Source: Euonymus europaeus (lineage: Eukaryota > Streptophyta > Magnoliopsida > Celastrales > Celastraceae). Taken from it: DNA of 64,000 bases. The stretch covers positions 14,464,001 to 14,528,000 of the forward strand of contig OY756962.1 of assembly GCA_963580455.1 (NCBI GenBank). The letters are read 5' to 3'. A model generated the notes under the pieces. It saw only the letters and a program-made list of their open reading frames with translations, was not told the origin of the DNA and did not search any database. The position numbers and the translations under genes were made by a program. Positions 51,476-62,900 of the stretch are shown piece by piece (position 1 is the stretch's first letter; every line of letters begins with the position of its first letter).

Positions 51476-52275
51476 GTTGAGCAACTTCGGACCAACAAAG
51501 TTGCTCGGGATACACTTTTTATTGTTCTTCTTTGACAAATTTTACGAGTATAAGCTTCCGAGATTTTTTCGATTCTAAAACACCATCTTTCTATGACAAA
51601 TGGACAAAACCATTAAAAGCCCCTCCATAGAGAGAGTTGAGCAACTTCGGACCATCAAAGTTGCTCGGTGTACACTTATTATTGTTCTTTTATGTCAAAT
51701 TTTATGAGTATAAGCATCAAAGATTATTTCGATGCCAAAACAGCAACTTTTTATCACAAATGGACAAAACCGTTAAAATCTCCTACATAGAGAGAATTGA
51801 GCAACTTCGGACCAACAAATTTGCTCGGGATACACTTTTTATTGTTCTTCTTTGTCAAATTTTACGAGTATAAGCTTCCTAGATTATTTCGATGCTAAAA
51901 CACCATCTTTCTATGACAAATGGACAAAATCGTTAAAAGCCCCTCCATAGAGAGAGTTGAGCAACTTCGGACCATCAAAGTTGCCCGGTGTACACTTTTT
52001 ATTGTTCTTCGATGTCAAATTTTACGAGTATAAGCTTCCAAGATTATTTCAATGCCAAAACACCAACTTTTTATCACAAATGGACAAAACCGTTAAAAGC
52101 TCCTACATAGAGAGAGTTGAGCAACTTCGGACCAACAAAGTTGCTCGGGATACACATTTTATTGTTCTTCTTTGTCAAATTTTACGAGTATAACCTTCCT
52201 AGATTATTTCGATGCTAAAACACCATCTTTGTTTGACAAATGGACAAAACCGTTAAAAGCTCCTCCATAGAGAGA

Positions 52276-52429
52276 GTTGAGCAACTTCGGACCATCAAAG
52301 TTGCTCGGTGTACACTTTTTATTGTTCTTCTATGTCAAATTTTATGAGCTTTCAAGATTATTGCGATTCCAAATCACCAACTTTCTATGAGAAATGGACA
52401 AAACCGTTAAAATCTCCTACATAGAGAGA
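52276..52429 (+). repeat. 154-bp K-type monomer, second copy of the 6-bp deletion
   Basis: Same TATAAG loss as at 47,970, in the same R-x-P-Q-K context 4,306 bp away. This links 47.3-48.1 kb and 51.6-52.4 kb as copies of one block. Confidence 0.85.
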
Positions 52430-54599
52430 GTTGAGCAACTTCGGACCAACAAAGTTGCTCAGGATACACTTTTTATTGTTCTTCTTTGTCAAATTTTACG
52501 AGTATAAGCTTTCTAGATTATTTCGATGCTAAAATACCATCTTTCTATGACAAATGGACAAAACCGTTAAAAGCCCCTCCATAGAGAGAGTTGAGCAACT
52601 TTGGACCATCAAAGTTGCTCGGTGTACACTTTTTATTGTTATTCTATGTCAAATTTTATGACTATAAGCTTCCAAGATTATTTTGATTCCAAATCACCAT
52701 CTTTCTATGAGAAATAGACAAAACCGTTAAAAGCTCCTCCATAGAGAGAGTTGAGCAACTTCGAACCATCAAAGTTGCTCGATGTACACTTTTTATTGTT
52801 CTTCTATGTAAAATTTTATGACTATAAGCTTCCTAGATTATTTCGATGCAAAAACACCATCTTTCTATGACAAATGGACAGAACCGTCAAAAGCTCCTCC
52901 ATAGAGAGAGTTGAGCAACTTCCGACCAACAAAGTTGCTCGGAATAAACTTTTTATTGTTCTTCTATGTCAAATTTTACAAGTGTAAGCTTCCTAGATTA
53001 TTTCGATGCTAAAACACCATCTTTCTATGACAAATGGACAAAACCGCTAAAAGCTCCTCCATAGAGAGAGTTGAGCAACTTCGGACCATCAAAGTTGCTC
53101 GGTGTACTCTTTTTATTGTTCTTCTATGTCAAATTTTATGAGTATAAGCTTGCAAGATTATTTCGATTCCAAATCACTAACTTTCTATGAGAAAAGGACA
53201 AAACCGTTAAAAGCTCCTCCATAGAGAGAGTTGAGCAACTTCAAACCAACAAAGTTGCTCGGGATACACTTTTTATTGTTCTTCTTTGACAAATTTTACG
53301 AGAATAAGTTTCCTAGATTTTTTCGATGCTAAAACACCATCTTTCTATGACAAATGGACAAAACCATTAAAAGCCCCTCCATAGAGAGAGTTGAGCAACT
53401 TCGGACCATCAAAGTTGCTCGGTGTACACTTATTATTGTTCTTTTATGTCAAATTTTATGAGTATAAGCATCAAAGATTATTTCGATGCCAAAACAGCAA
53501 CTTTTTATCACAAATGGACAAAACCGTTAAAATCTCCTACATAGAGAGAATTGAGCAACTTCGGACCAACAAATTTGCTCGGGATACACTTTTTATTGTT
53601 CTTCTTTGTCAAATTTTACGAGTATAAGCTTCCTAGATTATTTCGATGCTAAAACACCATCTTTCTATGACAAATGGACAAAATCGTTAAAAGCCCCCCC
53701 ATAGAGAGAGTTGAGCAACTTCGGACCATCAAAGTTGCTCGGTGTACACTTTTTATGGTTCTTCGATGTCAAATTTTACGAGTATAAGCTTCCAAGATTA
53801 TTTCAATGCCAAAACACCAACTTTTTATCACAAATGGACAAAACCGTTAAAAGCTCCTACATAGAGAGAGTTGAGCAACTTCGGACCAACAAAGTTGCTC
53901 GGGATACACTTTTTATTGTTCTTCTTTGTCAAATTTTACGAGTATAACCTTCCTAGATTATTTCGATGCTAAAACACCATCTTTGTTTGACAAATGGACA
54001 AAACCGTTAAAAGCTCCTCCATAGAGAGAGTTGAGCAACTTCGGACCATCAAAGTTGCTCGGTGTACACTTTTTATTGTTCTTCTATGTCAAATTTTATG
54101 AGTATAAGCTTTCAAGATTATTGCGATTCCAAATCACCAACTTTCTATGAGAAATGGACAAAACCGTTAAAATCTCCTACATAGAGAGAGTTGAGCAACT
54201 TCAGACCAACAAAGTTGCTCGGGATACACTTTTTATTGTTCTTCTTTGTCAAATTTTACGAGTATAAGCTTCCGAGATTATTTCGATGCTAAAACACCAT
54301 CTTTCTATGACAAATGGACAAAACCGTTAAAAGCCCCTCCATAGAGAGAGTTGAGCAACTTTGGACCATCAAAGTTGCTCGGTGTACACTTTTTATTGTT
54401 ATTCTATGTCAAATTTTATGACTATAAGCTTCCAAGATTATTTCGATTCCAAATCACCAACTTTCTATGAGAAATAGACAAAACCGTTAAAAGCTCCTCC
54501 ATAGAGAGAGTTGAGTAACTTCGGACCATCAAAGTTGCTCGATGTACACTTTTTATCGTTCTTCTATGTTAAATTTTATGAGTATAAGCTTCCAAGATT

Positions 54600-55240
54600 A
54601 TTTCAATGCCAAAACACCATCTTTGTTTGACAATTGGACAAAACCGTTAAAAGCTCCTCCATAGAGAGAGTTGAGCAACTTCGGACCATCAAAGTTGCTC
54701 GGTGTACACTTTTTATTGTTCTTCTATGTCAAATTTTATGAGTATAAGCTTTCAAGATTATTGCGATTCCAAATCACCAACTTTCTATGATAAATGGACA
54801 AAACCGTTAAAATCTCCTACATAGAGAGAGTTGAGCAACTTCAGACCAACAAAGTTGCTCGGGATACACTTTTTATTGTTCTTCTTTGTCAAATTTTACG
54901 AGTATAACCTTCCTAGATTATTTCGATGCTAAAACACCATCTTTGTTTGACAAATGGACAAAACCGTTAAAAGCTCCTCCATAGAGAGAGTTGAGCAACT
55001 TCGGACCATCAAAGTTGCTCGGTGTACACTTTTTATTGTTCTTCTATGTCAAATTTTATGAGTATAAGCTTTCAAGATTATTGCGATTCCAAATCACCAA
55101 CTTTCTATTAGAAATGGACAAAACCGTTAAAATCTCCTACATAGAGTGAGTTGAGCAACTTCAGACCAACAAAGTTGCTCGGGATACACTTTTTATTGTT
55201 CTTCTTTGTCAAATTTTACGAGTATAAGCTTCCTAGATTA
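54600..55240 (+). repeat. Q-K dimer in tandem (320-bp period)
   Basis: The Q monomer end (CTTTGTTTGAC) followed by a K monomer (GATTATTGCGATTCC) and a CTTCAGACC unit appears near 54,610 and again near 54,930. A related Q-K pair lies near 53,980. Copies differ at a few sites, such as CAATTGGAC and CTATTAGAAATGG. Confidence 0.72.
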
Positions 55241-56179
55241 TTTCGATGCTAAAACACCATCTTTCTATGACAAATGGACAAAATCGTTAAAAGCCCCTCC
55301 ATAGAGAGAGTTGAGCAATTTCGGACCATCAAAGTTGCCCGGTGTACACTTTTTATTGTTCTTCTATGTCAAATTTTACGAGTATAAGCTTCCAAGATTA
55401 TTTCAATGCCAAAACACCAACTTTTTATCACAAATGGACAAAACCGTTAAAAGCTCCTACATAGAGAGAGTTCAGCAACTTCGGACCAACAAAGTTGCTC
55501 GGGATACACTTTTTATTGTTCTTCTTTGTCAAATTTTACGAGTATAACCTTCCTAGATTATTTCGATGCTAAAACACCATCTTTGTTTGACAAATGGACA
55601 AAACCGTTAAAAGCTCCTCCATAGAGAGAGTTGAGCAACTTCGGACCATCAAAGTTGCTCGGTGTACACTTTTTATTGTTCTTCTATGTCAAATTTTATG
55701 AGTATAAGCTTTCAAGATTATTGCAATTCCAAATCACCAACTTTCTATGAGAAATGGACAAAACCGTTAAAATCTCCTACATAGAGAGAGTTGAGCAACT
55801 TCGGACCCACAAAGTTGCTCGGGATACACTTTTTATTGTTCTTCTTTGTCAAATTTTACGAGTATAAGCTTTCTAGATTATTTCGATGCTAAAACACTAT
55901 CTTTCTATGACAAATGGACAAAACCGTTAAAAGCCCCTCCATAGAGAGAGTTGAGCAACTTCGAACCATCAAAGTTGCTCGGTGTACACTTTTTATTGTT
56001 ATTCTATGTCAAATTTTATGACTATAAGCTTCCAAGATTATTTCGATTCCAAATCACCAACTTTCTATGAGAAATAGACAAAACCGTTAAAAGCTCCTCC
56101 ATAGAGAGAGTTGAGTAACTTCGAACCATCAAAGTTGCTCGATGTACACTTTTTATTGTTCTTCTATGTTAAATTTTAT

Positions 56180-56820
56180 GAGTATAAGCTTCCTAGATTA
56201 TTTCGATGCCAAAAAATGAACTTTTTACGACAAATGGACAAAACCATTAAAATCTCCTACATAGAGAGAATTGAGTAACTTCGGACCAACACAGTTGCTC
56301 GGTGTACACTTTTTATTGTCCTTCCATGTCAAATTTTACGAGTATAAGCTTCCAAGATTATTTCGATGCCAAAACACCAACTTTTTATCAAAAATGGACA
56401 AAACCGTTAAAATCTCCAACATAGAGAGAGTTGAGCAACTTCGGACCATCAAAGTTGCTCGATGTACACTTTTTATTGTTCTTCTACGTTAAATTTTATG
56501 AGTATAAGCTTCCTAGATTATTTCGATGCAAAAAATGAACTTTTTACGACAAATGGACAAAACCATTAAAATCTCCTACATAGAGAGAATTGAGTAACTT
56601 CGGACCAACACAGTTGCTCGGTGTACACTTTTTATTGTCCTTCCATGTCAAATTTTACGAGTATAAGCTTCCAAGATTACTTCGATGCCAAAACACCAAC
56701 TTTTTATCACAAATGGACAAAACCGTTAAAAGATCCTCCTTAGAGAGAGTTGAGCAACTTCGGACCAACAAAGTTGCTCGGGATACACTTTTTATTGTTC
56801 TTCTATGTCAAATTTTACGA
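56180..56820 (+). repeat. Dimer in tandem (319-320 bp)
   Basis: Two monomers, one with AAAAATGAAC and AGAGAATTGAGTAAC and one with ATTGTCCTTCCATG, recur 319 bp later. The second copy has lost 1 bp near 56,529 (GATGCAAAAAATG). It marks the right edge of domain 2. Confidence 0.72.
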
Positions 56821-59460
56821 GTATAAGCTTCCTAGATTATTTCGATGCTAAAACACCATCTTTCTATGACAAATGGACAAAACCGTTAAAAGCCCCTCCA
56901 TAGAGAGAGTTGAGCAACTTCGGACCATCAAAGTTGCTCGGTGTACACTTTTTAATGTTATTCTATGTCAAATTTATGAGTATAAGCTTCGAAGATTATT
57001 TCGATTCCAAATCAACAACTTTCTACGAGAAATGGACAAAACCGTGAAAAGCTCCTCCATAGAGAGAGTTTAGCAACTTCGAACCATCAAAGTTGCTCGA
57101 TGTACACTTTTTATTGTTCTTCTATGTTAAATTTTATGAGTATATGCTTCCTAGATTATTTCGATGCCAACAAACGAACTTTTATGACAAATGGACAAAA
57201 CCGTTAAAATCTCCTCCATAGAGAGAGTTGAGCAACTTCGGACCATCACAGTTGCTCGGTGTACACTTTTTATTGTTCTTCTATGTCAAATTTTACGAGT
57301 ATAAGCTTCCAAGATTACTTCGATGCTAAAACACCAACTTTTTATCACAAATGGACAAAACCATCAAAACCTCCTCCATAGAGAGATTTGAGCAACTTCG
57401 GACCAACAAAATTGCTCAGGATACACTTTTTTATGTTCTTCTATGTCAAATTTTACGAGTGTAAGCTTCCTAGATTATTTCGTTGCAAAAACACCATCCT
57501 TCTACGACAAATGGACAAAACCGTCAAAAGCTCCTCCATAGAGAGAGTTGAGCAACCTCAGACCAACAAAGGTTCTCGGGATACACTTTTTATTGTTCTT
57601 CTATGTCAAATTTTACGAGTGTAAGCTTTCTAGATTATTTCGATGCTAAAACACCATCTTTCTATGACAAATGGACAAAACCGTTAAAAGCACCTCCATA
57701 GAGAGAGTTGAGCAACTTCGGACCATCAAAGTTGCTCGGTGTACACTTTTTATTGTTCTTCTTCGTCAAATTTTATGAGTATAAGCTTCCAAGATTATTT
57801 CGATTCCAAATCACCAACTTTCTGTGAGAAATGGACAAAACCGTTAAAAGCTCCTCCATAGAGAGAGTTGAGCAACTTCGAACCAACAAAGTTGCTCAGG
57901 ATACAGTTTTTATTGTTCTTCTTTGTCAAATTTTATGAGTATAAGCTTCCTAGATTATTTCGATGCTAAAACACCATCTTTCTATGAAAAATGGACAAAA
58001 ACGTTAAAAGCCCCTCCATAGAGAGAGTTGAGCAACTTCGGACCAACAAAGTTGCTCGGGATACACTTTTTATTGTTCTTCTTTGTCAAATTTTACGAGT
58101 ATAACCTTCCTAGATTATTTCGATGCTAAAACACCATCTTTGTTTGTTAAATGGACAAAACCGTTAAAAGCTCCTCCATAGAGAGAGTTGAGCAACTTCG
58201 AACCATCAAAGTTGCTCGGTGTACACTTTTTATTGTTCTTCTATGTCAAATTTTATGAGTATAAGCTTTCAAGATTATTGCAATTCCAAATCACCAACTT
58301 TTTATGACAAATGGACAAAACCGTTAAAAGCCCCTCCATAGAGAGAGTTGAGCAACTTCGGACCATCAAAGTTGCTCGGTGTACCCTTTTTATTGTTATT
58401 CTATGTCAAATTTTATGAGTATAGGCTTCCAAGATTATTTTGATTTCAAATCACCAACTTTCTATGAGAAATAGACAAAACCGTTAAAAGCTCCTACATA
58501 GAGAGAGTTGAGCAACTTCGAACCATCAAAGTTGCTCGATGTACACTTTTTATTGTTCTTCTATATTAAATTTTATGAGTATAAGCTTTCTAGATTATTT
58601 CGATGCCAAAAAATGAACTTTTTACGACAAATGGACAAAACCGTTAAAATCTCCTCCATAGAGAGAGTTCAGCAACTTCGGACCAACACAGTTGCTCGGT
58701 GTTCACTTTTTATTGTCCTTCTATGTCAAATTTTACGAGTATAAGCTTCCAAGATTACTTCGATTCTAAAACACCAACTTTTTATCACAAATGGACAAAA
58801 CCGTTAAAAGCTCCTCCATATAGAGAGTTGAGCAACTTCGGACCAACAAAGTTGCTCGGGATACACTTTTTGTTATTCTTCTATGTCAAATTTTACGAGT
58901 ATAAGCTTCCTGGATTATTTCGATGCAAAAACACCATCTTTCTATGACAAATGGACAAAACCGTTAAAAGCCCCTCCATAAAGAGAGTTGAGCAACTTCG
59001 GACCATCAAAGTTGCTCGGGATACACTTTTTATTGTTCTTCTATGTTAAATTTTATGAGTATAAGCTTCCTAGATTATTTCGATGCCAAAAAACGAACTT
59101 TTTTTGACAAATGGACAAAACCGTTAAAATCTCCTCCATAGAGAGAGTTGAGCAACTTCGGACTATCACCGTTGCTCGGTGTAAACTTTTTATTGTTATT
59201 CTATGTCAAATTTTATGAGTATAAGAATCCAAGATTATTTCGACTCCAAATCACCAACTTTCTATGAGAAATGGACAAAACCGATAAAAGCTCCTCCATA
59301 TAGAGAGTTGAGCAACTTCGGACCTTCAAAGTTGCTCGGTGTAAACTTTTTATTGTTCTTCTATGTTAAATTTTACGAGTATAAGCTTTCTAGATTATTT
59401 CGATGCCAAAAAATGAACTTTTTACGACAAATGGACAAAACCGTTAAAATCTCCTCCATA
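56821..59460 (+). repeat. Third mosaic segment
   Basis: Diverged monomers mixing types from both domains: H-like near 57,230, a TTCGTTGC monomer near 57,480, Q near 58,138, and ATTGTCCTTC near 58,712. Small losses occur near 56,971 and 57,180. Nothing other than satellite sequence is seen. Confidence 0.75.
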
Positions 59461-59539
59461 GAGAGTGTGGAGTAACTTCGAACCATCAAAGTTGCTCGAT
59501 GTACATTTTTTATTGTTCTTCTATGTTAAATTTTATGAG

Positions 59540-59555
59540 TATAAGCTAGCTTCCT
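59540..59555 (+). repeat. 4-bp duplication abolishing a HindIII site
   Basis: ATAAGCTAGCTTCC replaces the usual ATAAGCTTCC: 4 bp are inserted next to AAGCTT, giving GCTAGC. This is one of the few net gains of length in the window. Confidence 0.85.
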
Positions 59556-59950
59556 AGATTATTTCGACGCCAAAACACCAACTTTTTATCACAAATGGGC
59601 AAAACGGTTAAAAGCTCCTACATAGAGAGAGTTGAGCAACTTCGGACCGAAAAAGTTGCTCGGGATACACTCTTTATTGTTCTTCTTTGTCTAATTTTAT
59701 GAGTATAAGTTTCCTAGATTATTTCGATGCTAAAACACCATCTTTCTATGACAAATGGACAAAACCGTTAAAAGCCCCTCCATAGAGAGATTTAAGCAAC
59801 TTCGGACCATCAAAGTTGCTCGGTGTACACTTTTTATTGCTATTCTATGTCAAATTTTATGAGTATAAGCTTCCTAGATTATTTCGATGCCAAAAAAGGA
59901 AGTTTTTACGATAAATGGACAAAACCGTTAAAATCTCCTCCATAGAGAGA

Positions 59951-60103
59951 GTTGAGCAACTTCGGACCATCACAGTTGCTCGGTGTACACTATTTATTGT
60001 TCTTCTATGTCAAATTTTACGAGTATAAGCTTCCAAGAATACTTCGATGCCAAAACACCAACTTTTTATCACAAATGGACAAAACCGCTCCTCCATAGAG
60101 AGA
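59951..60103 (+). repeat. 153-bp H-type monomer, copy 6
   Basis: 7-bp loss at 60,087/60,088, again after T and B. The next monomer starts GTTAAGAAAC. Confidence 0.87.
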
Positions 60104-60360
60104 GTTAAGAAACTTCGGACCAACAAAGTTGCTCGGGATACACTTTTTATTGTTCTTCTATGTCAAATTTTATGAGTATAAGCTTCCAAGATTATTTCGA
60201 TTCCAAAACAGCAACTTTTTATCACAAATGGACAAAACCGTTAAAATCTCCTACATAGAGAGAGTTGAGCAACTTCGGACCAATAAATTTGCTCGGGATA
60301 CACTTTTTATTGTTCTTCTTTGTCAAATTTTACGAGTATAAGCTTCCTAGATTATTTCGA

Positions 60361-61320
60361 TGCTAAAACACCATCTTTCTTTCACAAATGGACAAAACCG
60401 TTAAAAGCACCTCCATAGAGAGAGTTGAGCAACTTCGGACCATCAAAGTTGCTCGGTGTACACTTTTTATTGTTATTCTATGTCAAATTTTATGACTATA
60501 AACTTCCAAGATTATTTCGATTCCAAATCACCAACTTTCTATGAGAAATAGACACAACCGTTAAAAGCTCCTCCATAGAGAGAGTTGAGCAACTTCGAAC
60601 CATCAAAGTTGCTCGATGTACACTTTTTATTGTTCTTCTATGTTAAATTTTATAAGTATAAGCTTCCTAGATTATTTCGATGCTAAAACACCATCTTTCT
60701 ATGACAAATGGACAAAATCGTTAAAAGCCCCTCCATAGAGAGAGTTGAGCAACTTCGGACCATCAAAGTTGCTCGGTGTACACTTTTTATTGTTATTCTA
60801 TTTCAAATTTTATGAGTATAAGCTTCCAAGATTATTTCGACGCCAAAACACCAACTTTTTATCACAAATGGACAAAACCGTTAAAAGCCCCTCCATAGAG
60901 AGAGTTGAGCAACTTCGGACCATCAAAGTTGCCCGGTGTACACTTTTTATTGTTCTTCTATGTCAAATTTTACGAGTATAAGCTTCCTAGATTATTTCGA
61001 TGCTAAAACACCATCTTTCTTTCACAAATGGACAAAACCGTTAAAAGCACCTCCATAGAGAGAATTGAGCAACTTCGGACCATCAAAGTTGCTCGGTGTA
61101 CACTTTTTATTGTTATTCTATGTCAAATTTTATGACTATAAACTTCCAAGATTATTTCGATTCCAAATCACCAACTTTCTATGAGAAATAGACAAAACCG
61201 TTAAAAGCTCCTCCATAGAGAGAGTTGAGCAACTTCGAACCATCAAAGTTGCTCGATGTACACTTTTTATTGTTCTTCTATGTTAAATTTTATGAGTATA
61301 AGCTTCCTAGATTATTTCGA
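60361..61320 (+). repeat. 640-bp tetramer, first pair
   Basis: Marked by CTTTCTTTCACAAATGG and ATAAACTTCC. The four-monomer order repeats at +640 from 61,001 and diverges after about 61,320, where AAAAAACGAAC replaces the expected GCTAAAACACC. Confidence 0.78.
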
Positions 61321-62183
61321 TGCCAAAAAACGAACTTTTTATGACAAATGGACAAAACCGTTAAAATCTCCTCCATAGAGAGAGTTGAGCAACTTCGGAC
61401 TATCACCGTTGCTCGGTGTAAACTTTTTATTGTTATTCTATGTCAAATTTTATGAGTATAAGCATCCAAGATTATTTCGATTCCAAATCGCCAACTTTCT
61501 ATGAGAAATGGACAAAACCGATAAAAGCTCCTCCATATAGAGAGTTGAGCAACTACGGACCATCAACGTTGCTCGGTGTACACTTTTTATTGTTCTTCTA
61601 TGTTAAATTTTACGAGTATAAGCTTTCTAGATTATTTCGATGCCAAAAAATGAACTTTTTACGACAAATGGACAAAACCGTTAAAATCTCCTCCATAGAG
61701 AGTGTGGAGTAACTTCGAACCATCAAAGTTGCTCGATGTACATTTTTTATTGTTCTTCTATGTTAAATTTTATGAGTATAAGCTTCCTAGATTATTTCGA
61801 CGCCAAAACACCAACTTTTTATCACAAATGGGCAATACGGTTAAAAGCTCCTTCATAGAGAGAGTTGAGCAACTTCAGACCCAAAAAGTTGCTCGGGATA
61901 CACTCTTTATTGTTCTTCTTTGTCTAATTTTACGAGTATAAGTTTCCTAGATTATTTCGATGCTAAAACACCATCTTTCTATGACAAATGGACAAAACCG
62001 TTAAAAGCCCCTCCATAGAGAGATTTAAGCAACTTCGGACCATCAAAGTTGTTCGGTGTACACTTTTTATTGCTATTCTATGTCAATTTTTATGAGTATA
62101 AGCTTCCTAAATTATTTCGATGCCAAAAAAGGAACTTTTTACGATAAATGGACAAAACCGTTAAAATCTCCTCCATAGAGAGA

Positions 62184-62336
62184 GTTGAGCAACTTCGGAC
62201 CATCACAGTTGCTCGGTGTACACTTTTTATTGTTCTTCTATGTCAAATTTTACGAGTATAAGCTTCCAAGAATACTTCGATGCCAAAACACCAACTTTTT
62301 ATCACAAATGGACAAAACCGCTCCTCCATAGAGAGA
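62184..62336 (+). repeat. 153-bp H-type monomer, copy 7
   Basis: 7-bp loss at 62,320/62,321, 2,233 bp after copy 6. It is followed by a GTTAAGCAAC monomer and then a D-like unit. Confidence 0.87.
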
Positions 62337-62900
62337 GTTAAGCAACTTCGGACCAACAAAGTTGCTCGGGATACACTTTTTATTGTTCTTCTATGTCAAA
62401 TTTTACGAGTGTAAGCTTCCTAGATTATTTCGATGCAAAAACACCATCTTTTTGTGACAAATGGACAGAACCGTCAAAAGCTCCTCCATAGAGAGAGTTG
62501 AGCAACTTCGGACCAACAAAATTGCTCGGGATAAACTTTTTATTTTTCTTCTATGTCAAATTTTACGAGTGTAAGCTTCCTAGATTATTTCGATGCTAAA
62601 ACACCATCTTTCTATGACAAATGGACAAAACCGTTAAAAGCTCCTCCATAGAAAGAGTTGAGCAACTTCGGACCATCAAAGTTGCTCGGTGTACACTTTT
62701 TATTGTTCTTCTATGTCAAATTTTATGAGTATAAGCTTACAAGATTATTTCGATTCCAAAACAGCAACTTTTTATCACAAATGGACAAAACCGTTAAAAT
62801 CTCCTACATAGAGAGAGTTGAGCAACTTCGAACCAACAAATTTGCTCGGGATACACTTTTTATTGTTCTTCTTTGTCAAATTTTACGAGTATAAGCTTCC

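Larger units (their letters stand above)
35201..56200 (+). repeat. Domain 2: second homogenised higher-order region
   Basis: A set of recurrent classes different from domain 1 dominates: T, R, P, Q, K, M and N. Class R starts near 36,154, 40,785, 44,457, 46,050, 47,330, 51,636 and 53,390, and in all but the 46,050 case a P-like monomer follows exactly 320 bp later. A longer block, T-B-H-(153-bp monomer), recurs and marks larger duplications. B and H keep their domain 1 sequence, so the two domains share some classes. Unit lengths vary (2, 7, 8 and 10 monomers, 13 between two 153-bp markers), with no single dominant HOR. Confidence 0.8.
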
